The notes beneath the pieces were generated by a model. That model saw only the letters and a program-made list of their open reading frames with translations. It searched no databases and was not told the origin of the DNA. Below are positions 1-6,363 of a stretch of DNA of 6,439 bases, piece by piece (within the stretch, counting starts at the first letter, position 1; every line of letters starts with the position of its first letter). The DNA is from Thermoplasmata archaeon (GTDB taxonomy: Archaea > Thermoplasmatota > E2 > UBA202 > JdFR-43): assembly GCA_021158865.1 (NCBI GenBank), contig JAGGSX010000105.1, forward strand, positions 1 to 6,439. Direction: 5' to 3'. Both the position numbers and the translations under genes were made by a program.

Positions 1-904
1 AATATGGAATAGAAATATTTTCGCCTTTGAAAATTTCTATTAGTTTATTCAATTTTTTGTTTTCTTCTGATAAATTTTTTATAAAATTTAATGCATTGTC
101 TTCAAATATGTTACCTGTCCATAATGGCCCTGCAAATTTTTTTTGTGGAGGTTCCTCAAACAGACTTTTTTTCCATCCATCATCCCAGTAAATCCATCCT
201 ATTTTTTTCATGATTTCGTCAGCTTTTTTTATTCCTCTTTCTATAATACCATAAATCCTAAAATAATGATGATGAGAATAAGAAATCAGTGGAAGCATGC
301 TGTAGTCATAACTTGCCGCATTTCTTGCAATAAATCCTATCAGAATTCGAAGGGCTATTTCCTTCATTCCCTGCATTCTCAAAGGCAAAGAATGGTATTT
401 CCTTACGCATGCTTTTTTGAATATGCCACACAATGTGGCAGTATCTGTAGCTGTTATTGAAACAAAAGTTTTTTTTCTTGCGCCATTAAAAATACATGGT
501 ATGAATTTAACAGGACTTCCATAAGGGTCTATAATTATGTAATCATATTTTTTTCTTGTCAAAATTGCACATACATTCTCATTTAATGCATTTGCATTTA
601 CTTTATTCAATTCAATATTTTTTTTGATTATTTTATAGGATTCATGGCTAATATCATTTATATCCATTTCTATTTCTTCATCCAGTTCTTTTGCAATTCT
701 TATGCCTCTTATTCCTGTTGAAGCAAGTCCATCCAAAAATTTTCTGGATTTATTTTTATATGCATATTTAGCAAATAAAACTTCTACATCTCTGTCAAGT
801 TTCCATGCTGGATTGTAAAAACCTATGCTTTTTTTCCCTGGTCCTTTGTGGCTTGGTTTGTATTTACATGAAGATAAAATTTTTACTTTTCCTTCTTCAA
901 TCAT
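1..904 (-). CDS. trm1: tRNA (guanine(26)-N2)-dimethyltransferase Trm1, C-terminus cut by window edge
   Basis: This SAM-dependent enzyme makes N2,N2-dimethylguanosine at tRNA position 26. Translating the reverse complement from ATG 904 gives 301 uninterrupted residues before the left edge; archaeal Trm1 is usually about 375-390, so roughly 75-90 C-terminal residues are missing. Visible motifs are FYNPAWKLDRDV (29-40), the SAM-binding DGLASTGIRGIR (58-69), the catalytic-loop DPYGSP (126-131), ATDTATLCG (152-160), the SYSHHHYFRIY strand (208-218) and AGPLWTG (258-264). These together are diagnostic of Trm1 and not of a generic class I methyltransferase. The stretch 236-258, where many homologues carry a Cys4 zinc site, is short and has no cysteine. 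The start overlaps the upstream NTPase stop as TGATG, so the two are probably co-transcribed and translationally coupled. No internal stop or frameshift is seen. Confidence 0.95.
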   Translation of the reverse strand, partial: MIEEGKVKILSSCKYKPSHKGPGKKSIGFYNPAWKLDRDVEVLFAKYAYKNKSRKFLDGLASTGIRGIRIAKELDEEIEMDINDISHESYKIIKKNIELNKVNANALNENVCAILTRKKYDYIIIDPYGSPVKFIPCIFNGARKKTFVSITATDTATLCGIFKKACVRKYHSLPLRMQGMKEIALRILIGFIARNAASYDYSMLPLISYSHHHYFRIYGIIERGIKKADEIMKKIGWIYWDDGWKKSLFEEPPQKKFAGPLWTGNIFEDNALNFIKNLSEENKKLNKLIEIFKGENISIPY

Positions 905-1449
905 CAAAGCCCTTCTTTCAAAATTTTTTCTATTTTGTATGGCAACAAATTTCTATTAATGGGTGTTATTTCAAGTATTCTAACGTTATTCATGTTTCTT
1001 ATATCCTGAAGCAGAGCATCCCTCGATTTTTTATGCAACGTGATTAACATTGGTTTCTCGCAATCTAATGCATCTCTTACCACTTCTCTAAATTTTCTGC
1101 TTTCCAATTCCATTTTCCCAATTTCGTCTATGACAACTATATCAATTATTTCATCATCAACAGCTCTTTTTATTGCAGGTATTCCAATTTCTTCCAAAGC
1201 CTTCAAATTTATTCTATATCTTCCAACTCTATAGGAGGAATCCATATTTATATGAGCAAATACTCTCTCTTCCTCAGTGAACCAATCAATTATTTTAAAT
1301 CCAGTTCTTTCTCCATTTTCAATTATGCTTCTTGTTACCATTCCTCCAAAAATATATTCATTTCTCAACCTTTCCATAACTTTTATTATCACATACGTTT
1401 TCCCAACACCAGGTAGCCCAGTAATCCCAACTCTCGGTATAATATCCAT
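904..1449 (-). CDS. THEP1-like nucleoside-triphosphatase (P-loop NTPase)
   Basis: This 181-residue soluble P-loop NTPase matches the THEP1 family (NTPase_1; human relative NTPCR), which hydrolyses a broad range of NTPs slowly and whose cellular role is poorly understood. The Walker A motif GLPGVGKT is at residues 11-18, directly after the first strand RVGIT. The family-typical ERTGFKIID is at 47-55, and Walker B is IVVIDEIGKMEL at 104-115, with D108/E109 the likely magnesium and catalytic acids. A third strand, MLITLHK (134-140), fits the family core. Length is normal for the family. The ATG at 1449 is favoured because an AT-rich TATA-like element lies about 26 bp upstream. The gene heads an operon with trm1, its TGA sharing a base with the trm1 ATG. 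That pairing suggests a nucleotide or RNA link but does not prove one. Confidence 0.92.
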   Translation of the reverse strand: MDIIPRVGITGLPGVGKTYVIIKVMERLRNEYIFGGMVTRSIIENGERTGFKIIDWFTEEERVFAHINMDSSYRVGRYRINLKALEEIGIPAIKRAVDDEIIDIVVIDEIGKMELESRKFREVVRDALDCEKPMLITLHKKSRDALLQDIRNMNNVRILEITPINRNLLPYKIEKILKEGL

Positions 1450-1499
1450 TCTTATTATGAATGAAAAAATAATTTAAAATTTAAATGCAATTTACATTT
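1450..1499. promoter_or_regulatory. Compact divergent promoter with shared TATA-like element
   Basis: This 50-bp gap separates the NTPase start (ATG 1449, minus) from the phosphatase start (GTG 1500, plus). Its core at about 1471-1486 is aatttaaaatttaaat, TATA-like on both strands. The midpoint between the two starts is 1474.5, so the core lies about 26 bp from each start, the usual TATA-to-start-site spacing in archaea. Both transcripts would then be leaderless or nearly so. No Shine-Dalgarno sequence precedes either start. A purine-rich stretch at 1463-1468 could act as a BRE for the plus-strand direction. Confidence 0.6.
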
Positions 1500-2126
1500 G
1501 TGAAATTAATAGTATTTGATATGGATGGCGTGCTCATTGAAGAAAGAAGCTCATGGAAAATTATACACAATGTATTTGACATAGATAATTCAGACATATT
1601 CAAAAAATTTCGTGAAGGCAAGCTTACTGATGAAGAATTTTTGGACATGGAAATAGACAGAATCAGGCAGCATGGAATAACAAAAGATGAAATTGAATAT
1701 GCATTAAACAAAGCAAGATACATGAAAGGGTTAAAAGAATGCATCAAATTTGTTAAAAGGAGATACAAGGCGGCGATAATATCCGGCGGCGTGAAATGCC
1801 TTGCTGATAAAATCGCTGGCTATGGGATAGATTATGTTTTTGCAAATGCGATAGAATTTTATGGTTCCATTCCCCAAAAAGGGATACTAAATGTTCCATT
1901 TAGAAATAAAGGCATTGTCTTGCATGGTTTGATGGAAAAATTGGATTTAGATGCAGATGATGTTATTGTTGTAGGAGATTCAAAATATGATACGAGCATG
2001 TTTGATTCAAGCAGTTTGTCAATAGCGTTCAATTCTCTTGATGAAATTGTTAGAGAAAAAGCAGATATTGTCGTTGATAAGAAAGATTTGAGGGAATTAA
2101 TTCATATATTAAAAAATCATTATTAA
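1500..2126 (+). CDS. HAD-superfamily subfamily IB phosphatase, SerB-like (possible phosphoserine phosphatase)
   Basis: This is a cytosolic haloacid-dehalogenase-type phosphatase of 208 residues. Counting from GTG 1500, motif I is FDMDGV with nucleophile D7 and acid/base D9, motif II is ISGG with S95, the motif III lysine is probably K137 (NKG), and motif IV is GDSKYD at 159-164. The cap after motif I and the YGIDYVFANAIEF segment resemble archaeal SerB-like proteins (COG0560), so phosphoserine or a similar small phosphomonoester is the likely substrate; the exact substrate cannot be read from sequence. The frame is open from an ATG at 1485, but GTG 1500 is preferred: it gives the standard N-terminus (M)KLIVFDMDGV and places the TATA-like element about 26 bp upstream. 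The DUF1614 gene begins one base after the stop, so the two form an operon. Confidence 0.88.
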   Translation: MKLIVFDMDGVLIEERSSWKIIHNVFDIDNSDIFKKFREGKLTDEEFLDMEIDRIRQHGITKDEIEYALNKARYMKGLKECIKFVKRRYKAAIISGGVKCLADKIAGYGIDYVFANAIEFYGSIPQKGILNVPFRNKGIVLHGLMEKLDLDADDVIVVGDSKYDTSMFDSSSLSIAFNSLDEIVREKADIVVDKKDLRELIHILKNHY

Positions 2127-2127
2127 T

Positions 2128-2730
2128 ATGCTTGGTACCATGATAATTCTGCTTATAATAGCTATCATATTTTATGCAGTTTATGCAGTTATAAAAACTG
2201 CTTTTGAAGAAGTTGGATTTAACGGATGGGAAGCAAGCACAATAGTTTTCAGCAGTATAATATTTGGATGGATAAATTTGCCTTTATTTTATTACAGCGG
2301 ATGGATTATTGGAATAAATGTCGGCGGCGCCCTGCTGCCGATTTTTATAAGCATTTATCTCATGATAAAAAACAGGATTGTGTGGCGTGTTTTTCTGGGA
2401 ATCATAATTGTTGCATACGTTACCTATAATTTTACTTATGTTAGTAGCTCTGGTATTGTTTCTCCATTTCCCTTGTGGATTTTGCCTCCAATAACAGCAA
2501 GCTTATATTCAATTGTAGCAGCTATAAAAAGTAAGAAAAAGGCAGCATCGCTGGCATATTCTTCTGGAACAATTGGTGTTTTAATTGGAGCAGATATTTT
2601 GCATTTGAAAGAGCTTCTTTCCATGCCTCCATCTGGAATGGCTGTTATTGGGGGAGCATCCATCCTAGACATGGTTTTTTTGACCGGCATAATAGCTGTG
2701 CTTGTAGATGCACTACTCTATGGAAGATAA
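2128..2730 (+). CDS. DUF1614 family integral membrane protein, function unknown
   Basis: This 200-residue, very hydrophobic protein has about six to seven predicted membrane segments (roughly 3-24, 36-55, 58-80, 84-104, 112-132, 142-158, 174-197). Three blocks match what I recall of DUF1614, a prokaryotic membrane family of unknown function: GINVGGALLP (62-71), GTIGVLIGADILHL (147-160) and IGGASILDMVFLTG (174-187). The third block usually reads IGGAG-FDGIFLTG, so this copy departs slightly there. The buried aspartates in the second and third blocks, D156 and D181, sit where a transporter or membrane enzyme might place functional residues, but no activity is known. It follows the HAD phosphatase by one base with no promoter or Shine-Dalgarno between, so translation is probably coupled. 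A second in-frame ATG at 2140 is a possible alternative start. Confidence 0.8.
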   Translation: MLGTMIILLIIAIIFYAVYAVIKTAFEEVGFNGWEASTIVFSSIIFGWINLPLFYYSGWIIGINVGGALLPIFISIYLMIKNRIVWRVFLGIIIVAYVTYNFTYVSSSGIVSPFPLWILPPITASLYSIVAAIKSKKKAASLAYSSGTIGVLIGADILHLKELLSMPPSGMAVIGGASILDMVFLTGIIAVLVDALLYGR

Positions 2731-2778
2731 AGGATTTTCCATTTTTAGCTATATTTTTAAAATAAAAAATATTCAGGG
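2731..2778 (+). promoter_or_regulatory. T-rich terminator tract and TATA promoter for the flippase gene
   Basis: The 48-bp gap after the DUF1614 stop contains several T runs (2734-2758) that could end transcription of the phosphatase-DUF1614 operon. It also holds a TATA-like tatattttt at 2750-2758, whose centre lies about 25-26 bp before GTG 2779. This spacing predicts a leaderless transcript. The GGGGTGATG at 2776-2784 includes GGTGA, which resembles a Shine-Dalgarno sequence, but it overlaps the start codon and would be too close to act on it. Confidence 0.5.
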
Positions 2779-4302
2779 GTGATGATTGCTCGAAAATCAG
2801 CTCTCATTGTTGCGACGCAAATTATCAATGGTTTGCTTGGATACATCGGATTAAAATTCATTGCAAAATATATGCAGCCGTGGCAGTATGGTATTGTTGG
2901 CTTTGCTTATGGTTTTGTTGCTTTATTTTCAATTTTTGGCAATCTTGGATTTAATGCAGCCCATATAAAGCGTGTTTCAGAAGGGAAAGATTTGGAAAAA
3001 TGCATTGCAACATTTGCTACAGTAAAAATAATTTTGGCTGGATTGATGGCAGGCATTGTTATTCTATCAATACTGATATGGAAATATGTCTTTGGCAGGG
3101 GATTTGAAACGCCTTTGCATGAAAAAGCAATTTATCTCATGCTTTCATATTTTGTTTTATCAATTTTGGCTTCAATTATGACATCCACCTTTACTGCAAG
3201 AAAGGAGATTGCCAAGACACGATTGCCTTTATTTTTTTATAATTTGACAAGAATCGCAGCAACAATTTTTGTTGCTTTTTATAATTTAGGGGTTTTAGCT
3301 TTAGCATACACCTATATTTTTGGAGAGATTTTTCATTTTGCTTTTGCATTATTTTTATTTAAGGGCTATCCTATTGGTAAGCCTTCATTAGAATATTTCA
3401 AGAGCTATTTTTCTTTTGCAAAACCAATGGCAATAGCCACCGCCTCTTCCATTATTATGACCAATATTGATAAAGTTTTCATTCAGTTATTCTGGAGTGC
3501 TACGCAAGTAGGAGAATATTTTGCTATATTCAATCTTTCACGCTTTATTATTTTATTTTCTGGAGCTATAGGGACTCTTTTATTGCCCACGGTATCTGAA
3601 CATCATGCAAAAAATAATACAGAAGAAATAAAAAGAATAACCACATTATCTGAAAGATACCTGAGTATGATTGTTTTTCCAATAATAGCCATCATGGTTG
3701 TGCTGGCAAAACCAATAATTCATATGCTGCTGAGTGATAAATATATGCCAGCATTGCATGTTTTGTATATTCTACCATTATTTGTGTTATTAGAGGCTTT
3801 GTCGCGTCCCTATCAAAGTCAGCTACAAGGAATGAATATGCCAGAATATACGAGAAACAGGGTTTTTATTATGATGCTCATAAATGTTTTTCTAAATTTG
3901 ATACTGATTCCAAGAGATATAAGAAGTTTGGGCATTAAACTTGCAGGATTAGGAGCAGAAGGAGCAGCAATAGCAACCGTTATATCATATTTTGCTGGCT
4001 TGGTTTACATTAGATTTGTTTCATGGAGATTTACAGGTATAAAAGGAAATAAAAGAGTTTTGTTGCATGTTATAGCAGCAATACCAAGCGGTTTGGTTTT
4101 ATATTATATTTCAAAATATGTTTCTATCTCGAGATGGTATCATTTGATTGCTGCAGGAATGTTTGGTATAGCAATATATTTTGGTATCTTATTTTTGATG
4201 AGAGAATTTAAAAGGGAAGAAATCAATTTTTTCATGGACACATTGAACATTAGAAAGATGGTTGAATATATTAAAGAAGAATTACATGGAAAGAGACCAT
4301 GA
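2779..4302 (+). CDS. Polysaccharide/lipid-linked oligosaccharide flippase (RfbX/Wzx-like, MOP superfamily)
   Basis: This 507-residue multi-spanning protein belongs to the COG2244 group, which flips lipid-linked sugars across the cytoplasmic membrane for surface polysaccharide or N-glycan assembly. The N-terminus RKSALIVATQIINGLLGYIG (5-24) followed by PWQYGIVGFAYG (34-45) is the usual first segment pair. A short amphipathic stretch before SFAKPM (212-217) opens the second half, followed by NIDKVFI (229-235), R361-to-P378 ending in LNLILIP, and LGAEGAAIAT (391-400), all typical of archaeal flippases. I count about 12-14 membrane helices and a charged cytoplasmic tail after 475. The start is GTG 2779 or the adjacent ATG 2782, both consistent with the upstream TATA. 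No glycosyltransferase lies beside it, so the sugar substrate is unknown. The gene has its own promoter and is convergent with the MFS gene. Confidence 0.88.
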   Translation: MMIARKSALIVATQIINGLLGYIGLKFIAKYMQPWQYGIVGFAYGFVALFSIFGNLGFNAAHIKRVSEGKDLEKCIATFATVKIILAGLMAGIVILSILIWKYVFGRGFETPLHEKAIYLMLSYFVLSILASIMTSTFTARKEIAKTRLPLFFYNLTRIAATIFVAFYNLGVLALAYTYIFGEIFHFAFALFLFKGYPIGKPSLEYFKSYFSFAKPMAIATASSIIMTNIDKVFIQLFWSATQVGEYFAIFNLSRFIILFSGAIGTLLLPTVSEHHAKNNTEEIKRITTLSERYLSMIVFPIIAIMVVLAKPIIHMLLSDKYMPALHVLYILPLFVLLEALSRPYQSQLQGMNMPEYTRNRVFIMMLINVFLNLILIPRDIRSLGIKLAGLGAEGAAIATVISYFAGLVYIRFVSWRFTGIKGNKRVLLHVIAAIPSGLVLYYISKYVSISRWYHLIAAGMFGIAIYFGILFLMREFKREEINFFMDTLNIRKMVEYIKEELHGKRP

Positions 4303-4328
4303 TCTGCTTTTATTTTTTATTTTTCTTT
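4285..4328 (+). terminator. Convergent-gene terminator region
   Basis: A small inverted repeat, CATGG (4285-4289) and CCATG (4297-4301), spans the flippase stop codon. On the plus strand it is followed by a long T-rich stretch (4308-4328), the usual archaeal termination signal. The tract lies inside the 3' end of the opposing MFS gene, the two stop codons being only 7 bp apart. On the minus strand the same hairpin is followed by a weaker T-rich stretch, so termination of the MFS transcript may be less efficient. Confidence 0.45.
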
Positions 4329-5455
4329 ATGATGACCCATAGTGAGAGACACAATATTAGATATATCATTATTCCAATGAATGCAAGCTTTATGCTTTTT
4401 TCTATATAACCTATTAAAACAGGAAGGATTGCCCCTCCAACATTACTTATGGATATATAAAGGCTTGAAGCAATTCCTTCATTTTCTTTTGTTACTCCTG
4501 GCTCAATTTCTTGGCTATGTAGTGCAATGGGCCAGCTTGCTTCAATGAATACACCAAATAAAAAGCTTATTATGAGGAGCAATGAATGAGAAGAAATTAA
4601 ATAAAATGCAAGCCATAATATTATGGATAAAGCAACTGTAAATAATGCTATTTTTTTAACTCCATATTTATAAGCAATGTAGGGAAATAAAAATGCTCCA
4701 ATAGCTGCACCAGATAACATAACACTTATCACCAATCCTTTCTCAATATCTCCAAATGAGTGCATTGCTGGCATTAGAGCTGAAGCCGACAGAGTAGCAC
4801 CAACTATAAAAAATCCGATCATTGGATAGATCAATGCATTTTTTGATTGCATAATTTGTTTTATACCTTTTTTGAAGTCAATTTTCATGGTTATTATTTT
4901 TTCTTTGTCTCTGCCCAATGCCCACCAAATTAGAAATGCTATAATAGAGAGGACAGCAAAAAACTGAAATACAGAATTAAGACCATATTCATGATTTAGA
5001 TAAGATGATAACAATGATCCAGATGAAAATCCAAGAAACAGGCCAGAACTTGTTACTCCAATCGCAAGGGATGCTTTTTTTTCAAACCACTGGATCATCA
5101 TTGGTGCTAATGCGACCAAAATCCATGCCAAACCAATACCTGCTATGCTTGTAACCATTAAAATTTCACCATAGTTATGCCATAAAAATGCTCTACTTCC
5201 AAATCCAAAAAACATGAAGATTGAGCCAATTAAAGCAGAAAATTTTGCACCTTTTTTGTCAACAATCCTGCCAGCAGGCCACGCAAAAAATACAACGAAA
5301 AGACCAATTATTGAAAGCAACAAATGGCTATATGCATGCCCTATGGCATACTTTTCTTCTAAAGTTTCGAGCAAAGGAGCTACAGCAAACCAATTTGCTC
5401 CATACGAGAATATTAAAAACCAGAATGTTATTAAGATAATCCATTTGTATTTCAT
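4310..5455 (-). CDS. Major facilitator superfamily transporter (substrate unknown)
   Basis: This 381-residue secondary transporter has about twelve hydrophobic segments in two halves. The MFS motif A, GRIVDKKGAK, is at 62-71 between helices 2 and 3; a degenerate counterpart, YKYGVKK, is at 262-268. The charged cytoplasmic loop joining the halves runs from about 182 to 205. The N-terminal pattern, a NWF-VAPLLE segment after helix 1 and an AWPAGR turn, resembles CynX/NimT and nitrate-type MFS members, but the substrate cannot be named. The frame stays open upstream to 5647, but ATG 5455 is preferred: the 64 upstream residues are not transporter-like and would overlap the divergent methyltransferase, and a TATA-like tttaaaaa lies about 26 bp before 5455. 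ATG 5476 is a less likely alternative. The length is typical of compact MFS proteins. Confidence 0.88.
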   Translation of the reverse strand: MKYKWIILITFWFLIFSYGANWFAVAPLLETLEEKYAIGHAYSHLLLSIIGLFVVFFAWPAGRIVDKKGAKFSALIGSIFMFFGFGSRAFLWHNYGEILMVTSIAGIGLAWILVALAPMMIQWFEKKASLAIGVTSSGLFLGFSSGSLLSSYLNHEYGLNSVFQFFAVLSIIAFLIWWALGRDKEKIITMKIDFKKGIKQIMQSKNALIYPMIGFFIVGATLSASALMPAMHSFGDIEKGLVISVMLSGAAIGAFLFPYIAYKYGVKKIALFTVALSIILWLAFYLISSHSLLLIISFLFGVFIEASWPIALHSQEIEPGVTKENEGIASSLYISISNVGGAILPVLIGYIEKSIKLAFIGIMIYLILCLSLWVIIKKNKK

Positions 5456-5589
5456 GCTAAGGATATAAAAAGTCATTTTTAAATTTATTGTAAAATTGCT
5501 GTTTTTGATTTTAATCGAAAATGCTCGTCGGACATTACAGAAATGAAAACTTACCAAATGATTATTTATATCTATAACATAATTGATTT
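5456..5589. promoter_or_regulatory. Divergent intergenic promoter region, MFS transporter / Trm9-like gene
   Basis: This 134-bp gap holds two outward-facing promoters. For the minus-strand transporter, a TATA-like tttaaaaa on the minus strand (about 5476-5483) lies about 26 bp before ATG 5455. For the plus-strand methyltransferase, atttatat (5564-5571) lies about 20-26 bp before GTG 5590. Both spacings predict leaderless or near-leaderless mRNAs. The middle (5505-5560) carries an imperfect inverted repeat around 5505-5520 and a slightly more GC-rich patch at 5521-5540 that could hold a regulator site; I see no clean palindrome and no small gene. Confidence 0.5.
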
Positions 5590-6333
5590 GTGGAAATAGA
5601 ATGGGAAAAAATAGCAAAAAGCTTTGATTCCACCCGCCATCGTGCATGGAAAGAGTGCATTGATTTTATAGATAGTGTGGATGGGGTTGGCATAGACATT
5701 GGGTGTGGAAATGGCAGGCATCTTATTTTAATGGAAAAAAATGGACTTAGTTTTGGTGTGGATATCTCTCTTAATATGCTCAAAATTGCAAAGGAGAAAG
5801 TTTCACATGCTGTCCTTGTTCAATCTAATGCTCTCGCTCTACCTTTTAGAGAAAAGCAATTTGATTACGCCTTATTTATTGCCTCTCTGCACAACATTAG
5901 AGGAAGGGAAAACAGAATAAAGGCTTTGAAAGAATTAATGCGTGTTTTAAAACCAGATGGAAAAGCAATTATTTCGGTGTGGTCAAAGTGGCAGGATAAA
6001 TGGAGAACATATTTTTTAAAAAAAGCATTTTTTCAATGGAAAGAACTTGGAGATATTTATATTCCATGGAAAAAAGATGTTTATGCTGAAAGATTTTATC
6101 ATCTATATAGTATGCATGAATTAAGGAAAGATGTAAAAAGAGCTGGATTTAAAATAATAAAAGCATGGAGTGTAAAAAAAATATCAAAAAAATATCCAGA
6201 TAATCATTTTGTAATTGTGCAAGCCAAAGAGCCCTTCCTTCAGCCCTTTTTAAAAAAGCGCTGGCGGAAAAATGTATCAGTTTTCTTTGGGGATGAAACA
6301 CCTTTCTTTATAAGAAAGGGGTTCTTGGGATGA
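5590..6333 (+). CDS. Trm9/ALKBH8-like SAM-dependent methyltransferase (probable tRNA wobble-uridine methyltransferase)
   Basis: This 247-residue class I methyltransferase has the Trm9 layout: IAKSFDSTRHRAW (8-20), SAM motif I IDIGCGNGRHL (35-45), the acidic GVDIS (56-60), SNALALPF (79-86), FDYALFIASLHNI (91-103), RVLKPDGKAIISVW (118-131), then the Trm9-specific RFYHLYSMHELRKDV (168-182) and DNHFVIV (204-210). Eukaryotic Trm9 methylates 5-carboxymethyluridine at tRNA position 34 with partner Trm112; archaeal homologues are thought to act similarly, but the substrate here is inferred. GTG 5590 is the only reasonable start, because an in-frame TGA lies four bases upstream (5584-5586) and a TATA-like element sits at the expected distance. 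The family normally ends just after the VIV strand. The last 37 residues (211-247) are extra and are encoded by hairpin/repeat DNA, so the tail is probably not functional. Confidence 0.8.
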   Translation: MEIEWEKIAKSFDSTRHRAWKECIDFIDSVDGVGIDIGCGNGRHLILMEKNGLSFGVDISLNMLKIAKEKVSHAVLVQSNALALPFREKQFDYALFIASLHNIRGRENRIKALKELMRVLKPDGKAIISVWSKWQDKWRTYFLKKAFFQWKELGDIYIPWKKDVYAERFYHLYSMHELRKDVKRAGFKIIKAWSVKKISKKYPDNHFVIVQAKEPFLQPFLKKRWRKNVSVFFGDETPFFIRKGFLG

Positions 6334-6363
6334 AGCACTTTTTCTTTTAAAGAAAAAGGGCTC
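6285..6363 (+). repeat. Two tandem hairpin units of about 40 bases
   Basis: Unit A (6285-6324) and unit B (6322-6363) align as diverged copies: both read TTGGG(G)ATGAA(A/G)CAC, then a T-rich arm, a short centre, an A-rich arm, and GGG(G/C)TC. The stem of A is CCTTTCTT/AAGAAAGG (6301-6308 with 6312-6319). The stem of B is CTTTTTCTTT/AAAGAAAAAG (6338-6347 with 6349-6358). The arms differ between copies yet pairing is kept on both sides. Unit A lies inside the methyltransferase tail, while unit B follows the stop codon and its T runs may also terminate transcription. Confidence 0.55.
6334..6358 (+). terminator. Possible terminator of the Trm9-like gene
   Basis: Directly after the TGA at 6331-6333 comes a near-perfect hairpin with T5 and T4 runs in its 5' arm (6339-6348). 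Archaeal RNA polymerase terminates at U-rich tracts, so this is a plausible end of the methyltransferase transcript. The same bases belong to repeat unit B, so the terminator reading is not exclusive. Confidence 0.35.

Noticed and set aside
143..460. Plus-strand open frame of 105 codons, and a further one at 805-1047
   Set aside because: Both lie opposite the clearly coding trm1/NTPase genes and show no family motif. They are antisense shadows.
1485..1499. ATG 1485 as start of the phosphatase
   Set aside because: It would add five residues before the normal (M)KLIVFDMDG beginning and would lie inside or too near the TATA-like core. GTG 1500 fits better.
1481..1768. Minus-strand frame opposite the phosphatase
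   Set aside because: It is antisense to well-conserved HAD motifs, has no recognisable domain, and its composition mirrors the opposite strand.
5505..5560. Small RNA or C/D sRNA in the divergent gap
   Set aside because: No box C plus box D combination on either strand, and only an imperfect short inverted repeat.
5456..5647. 64-residue N-terminal extension of the MFS transporter from ATG 5647
   Set aside because: It is not transporter-like, overlaps the divergent methyltransferase start, and contains the promoter region. ATG 5455 fits the family N-terminus and the TATA spacing.
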